A DNA stretch of 64,000 nucleotides from Canariomyces notabilis (taxonomy: Eukaryota > Ascomycota > Sordariomycetes > Sordariales > Chaetomiaceae). The position numbers and the translations under genes are program-made. The notes below the pieces were generated by a model that worked only from the letters and a program-made list of their open reading frames with translations, was not told where the DNA came from and made no database searches. The stretch spans positions 1,593,722 to 1,657,721 of the forward strand of contig NW_027041823.1 of assembly GCF_033297395.1 (NCBI RefSeq), written 5' to 3'. Of this stretch, positions 57,911 to 64,000 are shown piece after piece. The number at the start of each line of letters is the position of its first letter. Position 1 is the first letter of the stretch.

Positions 57911-60847
57911 TGCTGCGCCGGTCCTTACCTGGTACCTGCTCGACTTCAATATTCACCCACCCGTCGCCAAGCCCCTGAGGAGTAATGTCACTGGAAATCC
58001 TGAATTTGCCGTGTCAGTCCTATTCTCTCATTTCGTCCATTCACCCAGCAAGAGGAAAGGGATGCCCCTGAGCAGGGTAACCAGAATAGTACGTACCAGC
58101 CCATGCATTCTACGGCCCCCTTACCAGCGGCAAGGACGCGACCAACAATACACGCTGTGCTCCAGAAGCTCTTGCCCCAGTAAACGAAACCGCCGCAGAG
58201 GTTTGCCGTGGTTCCCAATCTCGCCAACGCTTCTGGGTCATTCTCCAGCAAGGTTGCCATTAGAAAATGGCATATCCCTTCCCCCGGGAGCATCAGCCCA
58301 GAGACGTAACTCTTAGACAGCCAGCCAGATGTATGAAGCGCTGCTGAGACCTTCCTTCGCCGTAACGGGTTGCGTTCAGGCTTAGACTCTCCCCTTGGAG
58401 TGCCGAAATATGACGAATGACGGCTGGAAGAGTGAGTGCTAGGAGTGACGAGCGGTGTGCTGATGGGAGTTCCTTCTACCACGGCACGACAGTTATCAGA
58501 TATTTTCGATACGCGGAAGTCGGTATCAGGCCAGCGTAGCCGCCTGGCAAAATGAGCCAAGCCGTTAATCTGACGTTGCACGTGTTTTCCCTTGATAACA
58601 TATAGCGGGCCACGGCTGTGATGGTTATGCGAACCGGAGTCACGAGTCAAAGACATTCGCTTTGTTAATGTGGCTAGCCAGCCAGAAGGCTTCTCTTCGG
58701 TGCTTGTTCGCTCGGTCGCTTCGGTCTTGACCACTTCGATGTTCTCCAGCCACACGCGGGCCATGATCAGCGACCATTTGACCGATTTGTTTGCCTCTCT
58801 CTCGAATTTGTGGATTTCCGCTGGCCTGATGCTCTCTAACCCAAGCTCCTCACCCTCCGTGATTGCGTCCAGCCGGATGACTAGCTCGCAGGCCAGCAAG
58901 ATTTGCAGAAGCAGCCAGTATCTCTCCTCGTTGATGTCGCTTGCCGAGTCCCCGGTTTTTATAGAGGATCCATCCTCTATCTCGTCTTCCACCGGGCTTC
59001 CCCAAAGCAGCTGGCCCAGCCGGATCCGCCATTCAACATGGGAGAAGTCGATCCACATGTTTGGCGCCGCCAGGACTTTGACTAGAGCCAATATCTGGAC
59101 CGATAGGCTGTACGGGTCTTTGTGATCGAGAACCTTTGTGGGCGGATGCAGGACCTGGAGGAACAACTCATTGTATAGCTCGCTCGAGACCCGCCGCTCC
59201 TTCAGGTGCTTCTCACTGTACCGCTTGCTGTTCTTGATCAGCTGTTCCATGATTACCGTCTCCTCCACATGTCGGAGGCCGTCCTTTGATGTGAGCATTT
59301 TCTGGCGTTGCTCGACAATGGCAGGCTGTCTCGCACCAATATTCTCAAAGCCCCACTGCTCTTCTTGCAGGGCATCAGCCACTGCCAGCTCGAGAGCAGC
59401 CTGATAGCCCACGCTCCCCTTTTCGAGCCCGAACATGCTCAACATGTTTGGCCGTTCACGACATCGTGGGTAAAAGTGAGCCCGGCGCTTCTCCTCGGTA
59501 GCCCTTTGCGCAGCAGACCGGTCACTGTGGACGTCGCGTGTGATGTGAGGCCATGCTGTGACACAGCTCCCTACCAGCAATATCAGTCATATAAATTCTG
59601 TGAAGGCTGTCCGGAAAGTACAGGGAACCAGGACACCAGTATCGGGAATACACCTCATTGACTCGCTAGACAGCAACATAAAGAGAGAAAGGGCCATGCT
59701 TTACTTACAGGCCTTGTCCTCGATCTGCGTGTGGTCCGTGAGGTCCCGTATCTCAAGTTCCTCGTCCCACGGGAAAGCTACCGAAGGGTGTGGGGCACCG
59801 GTGTAATGCCCCTCGGAGCGGGCAAAGTACTGCGGAGCTCCCGAAAACAGCTTCTCTATCTCGGAATCGGTCAATGTGGCCATGATGCGGGCCAGTTTGA
59901 GAACGGGTTTCGGAGGGTCCCGGGTCTGCTCGCTACCCGGCGGCGGCGGGGACGGCAGCGGCTTGTTGGAATTGACGGGAGGAACTCGCGGTGAGAGCGG
60001 CGTCGATGACCCAGAAGCAACCTGATGCGTGTCGGTAAGGGTCAGCAACCCACATTCAATTCATAGTAGCTTGATGTTGAGACACAATGGCTTCGTGGGA
60101 AAGCCAGGAGATGGTCTGCAAGATCAATCCTTAACCCCCAGCAATCCCTCGTACGATTGGCGCAGGAACAAATGGGGGAGGTCACGCGGTCTTGCTCGCA
60201 AGGTGACGACACGGGATCCCCAGACGTAATTGAGGCGCCCCCTAGTGAACAACCGGCACCTTAACCTGCACTTCCCCAGACCGAAGCCTGCAATAAGGGA
60301 ATTTGACTGGAGCCGTTACATCCTCCTATGCGCAGGTGCGACTGCGGTTGCAACCTAAGGTACTGTGGTAAAGCAGGTAGGGGAATTCCCGCTGCAGAAG
60401 GGCGGCATGAGGGGTAGATCTAACTGGGGAAGGTAAATTGGTCGTGCGTGGGAAGTGGAGGTAGGTACAACTCTTAAGGCAGGGCGGCGCCCGAATGTCT
60501 GGGTTGTGCATAGATGGGAAGGTATGTATGTACAGCTGAGGCGGAGGAGTGGCTCTTACCGTCACTGTCTGCTGGGGTTGCGTGCTTCCCCGCTGAGGGG
60601 TCGATGGTGGCTTTCCCACAATGCGGTTCCGTATATTCTGCAACAGTTCTCGGTTGAGGCCTCGTCGTCCCTTAATTTCACCGTCACTCGCGTCTCCGGG
60701 TCCGTTGACAGGAGGGCCTGCATTGTGTTGGCTGTCCTCGCCGCGGAGTGCGTCATTCGGTTTGCTCGCGCCCTCGTTGTTGTCGTGCTTTTGCTCGCCT
60801 CTGCGGCGGCCATGGGGAGACCTCCTCAGCATCGAAAACGAGGGCAT
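56773..60847 (-). CDS. Conserved-looking large protein, unrecognised family
   Basis: Six exons on the minus strand, 60847-60560, 60021-59709, 59555-58097, 57999-57929, 57840-57346 and 57287-56773, give 1046 residues with all phases closing; introns are 538, 153, 97, 88 and 58 nt. I do not recognise the family. The N-terminus (1-130) is low-complexity, basic then Pro-rich. From about 130 the chain looks globular (MATLTDSEIEKLFSGAPQYF; HITRDVHSDRSAAQRATEE; a mainly helical 200-420 region with RIRLGQLLWG and YWLLLQILLACELVIRLDA). The end (about 690-1046) mixes beta-like segments with a Ser-rich insert, closing EKGWNALISRRRR and a GWKVVIRVD tail. No signal peptide; hydrophobic patches are too short for confident membrane spans. 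The first exon is the least certain; an ATG inside exon 2 (MATLTD) is an alternative start. Confidence 0.75.
57877..57910. repeat. T10-A24 homopolymer block inside an intron
   Basis: Ten T then 24 A on the plus strand, lying within the 88-nt intron (57841-57928) of the large gene. On the transcribed strand this is a long U-run soon after the donor. Confidence 0.85.
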
Positions 60848-62334
60848 ACTGGACGTGCACCGCTGATTCCTATGGTCGACGCGGTCTCATAAAGCTCGCA
60901 AGCTGTTCAGCAAAGGCGTCCTGCTGGCTTCTGCGAATACGGTGCAAGGGCAAGCGGCAGCCTGCAGGTTTCTAGAAGCTGCGTGTTCAAAACCGCCTCC
61001 GGTAGTGCGCCTCCAGCGGAATGTCGGATTGCATATGCGTACAGTATGAGAGCTTGAGTTCGCAATCCTGTCGTGGGAAACGATGGAGAGGAAAGGGCGG
61101 CAGGATAGAAAGGCCATCAGAGAGCCCGGGCAGGAGATATCAATCCGCTGACTGGGATGTTCTATACCATACGTTTGTCCCATTCCTCCAATTATACCAT
61201 ACAGTCAAGGAGTGGAAAGCCAATGGCCGATAGCATGCGTTTTATTCATTCGCAAGCCTTAAGACAGGCTGGTTATTATGGGAGCCCAGAACGACACCCA
61301 CCATCCTTGAGACCCAACATATCCTGCAAGATTACACGGCGGCGCGAGGGAATGTGGGGTGGAAACTGTCGCACCAAAAGTCGAGACGGAACTGTCCAGG
61401 ACCAGTGGTGATGCAAGAAATGATGACGCGAACAGGCTTGTTTCGAATCGAATCCATGGCCTGGTGTAAAACCCCGGCGAATATCGTGGTGCCGTTTTCG
61501 ATTTGAGTGTGGTACATACGGAGATTTTTCCCATCTGACTGTTGCAGAGCTAGCACTGCGCAGTACGTACGTATCGGTGATAGGTAGGTTCCAGTGTTAG
61601 TTGGGACGGCACACTCATTGCTACTCTGCGATACCGCAAATACTCACTCGATAGGAGGATACGCTAAGCCTATTACAGCTAGCGACATCTAGATTCTGCG
61701 CGACTGCTCTGCCAAGCTCTCTCCGGCTCTCAGATCTGCTCCCAGTTTCAATTCGACAACCACGATAAAAAGTGGGTAAAGGCGTACTTTGGTTGGCTGT
61801 CGTTAAAAGGTTGGAGGCCGGACTGCAGTAGCGCCGATTCTAGCGTATCCTCCTATCGAGTGAGTATTTGCGGTATTCCGCTGCATCACCAACTCGGACG
61901 GCCCGCTGCCAAGCCTCGATGAGATGTCAAGCGAGATCCGACGTGTTTCGTCTACATACAGTCGACGATGCGCGCTCGCGTTCAGCCGCTGCTGATATTG
62001 CATTCCTCGGGAACCCACAAAGCAGGCCTTAGGTGGGGTAGCTGAGTGAGATTGTCTCCGGCAGGCACTTATAGGGCTAAAGCTCGCAACTTTGCCCAAG
62101 CCGAGGGGAACTTGCATGAGCCAGAAAGTTACCTTCATCTGAGGCGGAGGCGGGTTTGCCAAAGGCTCTTAGGAACCTGGCCTGCTGGAGCTCTTGGACT
62201 TAAAATCAAGCGATGCGGAGCTATTGACGGACGCCCTGCTGAGGTGAGAACTCCCGGTGATGAGCGCGTCGACCTGTTCGCGGCATCTCCGCACCCCTCA
62301 GCCTTGAAATAAATACCCTGGTTCTCCTGCACTC
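60848..62334. other. Intergenic region with a perfect inverted repeat
   Basis: No gene supported. It contains the 36-bp inverted repeat described next. The start must include the promoter of the large minus-strand gene and the end the 3' region of the roadblock gene. Confidence 0.55.
61631..61876. repeat. Perfect 36-bp inverted repeat spanning 246 bp
   Basis: The arm at 61631-61666 (starting ataccgcaaatactcactcg, ending gatacgcta) is the exact reverse complement of 61841-61876. The 174-base spacer has no frame. It may be a miniature transposon with terminal inverted repeats, but I found no flanking target duplication. Confidence 0.85.
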
Positions 62335-62853
62335 TCATGCCGAGGTGTCGTGAATGACAATAAGCAGATATTTTGCGTCCGGGACGATGACAAATTCTTC
62401 CTTCTTGGTTCGTAGCCGTAACAGCTTCACTTCATCCTGCACCATATCAGCCGTGGACGTCGCGCAAGCTAAACGGGCTGGCACCCACCTCAGTATCCAG
62501 CTCTTGCACGAGACTACCAGCGGTGTTGACAAAATTCCACACCATCGATGCCAGTTCCTCAGCGCCCTGGTCCTGGTTGGCACTGTTATTGCTGGTTTCA
62601 TTTGAGAAGGACCCGACGGCGGGGAGGGATGACGCGGGAGCCTTGGTCTTCCGAATGGAGCTGATCTGGCCGCTTGTTTTCAAGATGGCTCCTGAGGCGC
62701 GGTCCAGGATTAAGGTTGCTCTGACACCTGGCTTCTTGGAAAGGCGACCCAATGTCTCCTCGAGCATGTCGGGGCCAGCACTCTGGCGAGGCAGGGTCAG
62801 AATGGGAATTTGAGCACACCAACTGGTTGACTTACCAAAACCGGGTCTGACAT
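62335..62853 (-). CDS. Dynein light chain, roadblock/LC7 type
   Basis: Exons on the minus strand are 62853-62836, 62782-62489 and 62436-62335, giving 137 residues; introns are 53 and 52 nt with GTAAGT and GTGGGT donors. The roadblock fold is visible: an N-terminal helix (MLEETLGRLSKKPGVRATLI), the DRASGAILKTSG strand-turn, a helix (EELASMVWNFVNTAGSLVQEL) and the closing strands (KLLRLRTKKEEFVIVPDAKYLLIVI). A Ser/Asn-rich insert (about 48-72) replaces the short central loop. Such proteins dimerise on the dynein intermediate chain for retrograde transport; a small-GTPase regulator of the same fold is an alternative. It is divergent from ipi1. Confidence 0.92.
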
Positions 62854-63190
62854 GGTGACCACTGGAGCTATAGAATAAGCTTAGCACTCTCGTAGTCTTA
62901 TATCTTCTCAGAGCCAGGAAAACTATGGCCTGATACTTTGTGTCGGGCGCGAAGCATCTGCTTTGGGGCGTGCGTGAAGGGAACCTCAATTGAACGAGTC
63001 CATTCACTCATTGGCTGACTGGCTCACTGGGTTCAAGTAACTGGAGCCCCTGTAACGTCATATTCTGCCGCAATACACCGCTAAAATTTCCCCTGCCCTT
63101 CATTCCTCTACAACCCCTAACAGGACCTGCAGAAAGACCACAATAACAAAGTGACAGGCATTGGGAACGCCCGATTATCCATAGCTGAAA
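62854..63190. promoter_or_regulatory. Divergent promoter region, roadblock / ipi1
   Basis: 337 bases between starts; no specific motif recognised. Confidence 0.4.
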
Positions 63191-64000
63191 ATGGGTTCTA
63201 GCACAAAGAAGAAGAAGGAGAAAAAGAAGGACTTTCAGGTGTGAACCCCTGTCCCTGAAGCCACAGAGCACTCGCTAATGCCCATCTCAGAAACCCAAGT
63301 TGAAAGTCGGTAAAGCAAAGCCAAAGGCGGCCAACTTCACAGACACAAGCTTCAAATCCAAATGTTTGTCTTATCATTGGTCAATCCCGAAGACGAACGG
63401 TGAGATGCTGACAACAGAATGCAGCCATCGTTGTCAACCAACAAGTCCTTTCAGCAGATGCGTCTGATCCAACAGAACAGTTCAAGCAGAATCTCTCCTT
63501 GGCCATTACCGCAAAATCGGATAACCAAAGGCGAGATGCCTTGGCTTATGTTACCAACCAGCTTTCAGCTACTCCGCCAAACAACCCTGTTGGAACATCA
63601 GGCATCTTGACAAAGCTACTGCCCCTGATATCAGACGGATCTGCATCGGTCCGCACGCAGCTGCTCAAATTGTTCCGTGCTCTGCCGCCGCTTGAGGTCA
63701 GGCCACACACCGAGAAGATTCTCATGTACGTCCGGGGCGGTATGACGCATCTGTCAAACGACATCCGCACCGACACTCTAAGCATCCTGGAGTGGCTGCT
63801 TGAGGTTGCGGGAGACGAGACTGTATCCTGTCCCGGGGGTTGGCTGAAGACCCTGAATAGCTTCAGCTCGATGCTAGGCTGGAATCCCAGTGTTGGGTCA
63901 GCCATAACGAGTAAAGGCTGGACCTCGGCGTCCAAGACAACGCTGGGGACGAAGAAGGGCCCTGAAGCACAGGCAAGGCAGATTCAAGTCCTTGCCAAGT
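63191..64000 (+). CDS. ipi1: Pre-rRNA-processing protein Ipi1 (partial, 5' end)
   Basis: Exons 63191-63238, 63291-63363 and 63425 to beyond the right edge. Ipi1 belongs to the Rix1 complex (with Rix1 and Ipi3) that drives ITS2 processing and late 60S maturation in the nucleoplasm; the animal counterpart is TEX10. The N-terminus is Lys-rich (MGSSTKKKKEKKKDFQ), followed by KPKLKVGKAKPKAANFTDTSFKSKS and IVVNQQVLS, the conserved Ipi1 start. From about residue 60 it becomes an armadillo/HEAT-like helical solenoid (KLLPLISDGSASVRTQLLKL and similar units). The second intron is read to the CAG at 63422-63424; an earlier CAG at 63415-63417 would create a stop codon. At least 232 codons are present. 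Confidence 0.93.

Overview
The window is 64 kb of nuclear DNA from a filamentous ascomycete, most likely a Sordariomycete and plausibly Sordariales. The evidence is the gene content (a DASH-complex Hsk3, a Dbf2-type kinase, GPI-anchored cysteine-rich secreted proteins), short GT-AG introns mostly of 52-97 bases with CTNAC-like branch sites, and compact genes separated by long, lower-quality intergenic DNA. The species call is inference. I saw no rRNA, tRNA, CRISPR array, plasmid or viral gene.

Layout. 1-7.5 kb is gene-poor: a possible partial gene leaves the left edge, and a decayed reading frame with two TGA stops lies at 3.6-4.1 kb. 7.5-20.7 kb holds an RCC1-type exchange factor, an F-box protein broken by one TGA, a CFEM-like GPI-anchored protein, the mitotic-exit/septation kinase Dbf2, a Wbp11-type splicing protein and a frameshifted locus. 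20.7-28.4 kb is empty except for a 1.7 kb non-coding transposon with an 11-bp target duplication and foldback architecture. 28.4-37.5 kb holds a ketopantoate-reductase-like protein, Hsk3, an RNase P/MRP Rpr2-family subunit and the mRNA export helicase Sub2. 37.5-44.8 kb is mostly empty and ends in a CT-rich leader for a Pho85-type cyclin (44.8-47.0 kb). 50.0-63.2 kb is dense: Mrs2 magnesium channel, a second F-box protein, ribosomal protein S30 in five small exons, a CREG-like secreted protein, an unrecognised 1046-residue protein, a roadblock dynein light chain, and the start of Ipi1, which runs off the right edge.

The genes are a typical housekeeping mix (cell cycle and kinetochore: Dbf2, Hsk3, cyclin, RCC1, roadblock; RNA and ribosome: Wbp11, Sub2, Rpr2-type, S30, Ipi1). 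They do not form a pathway cluster. Exon models were built by hand from splice motifs and reading-frame continuity. In every spliced model the phases close and the total length is divisible by three, except the right-edge partial gene, where this cannot be tested. The most unusual features are the foldback transposon (24,695-26,402), a perfect 36-bp inverted repeat (61,631-61,876), the 666-nt first intron of sub2, and several genes caught in early decay.
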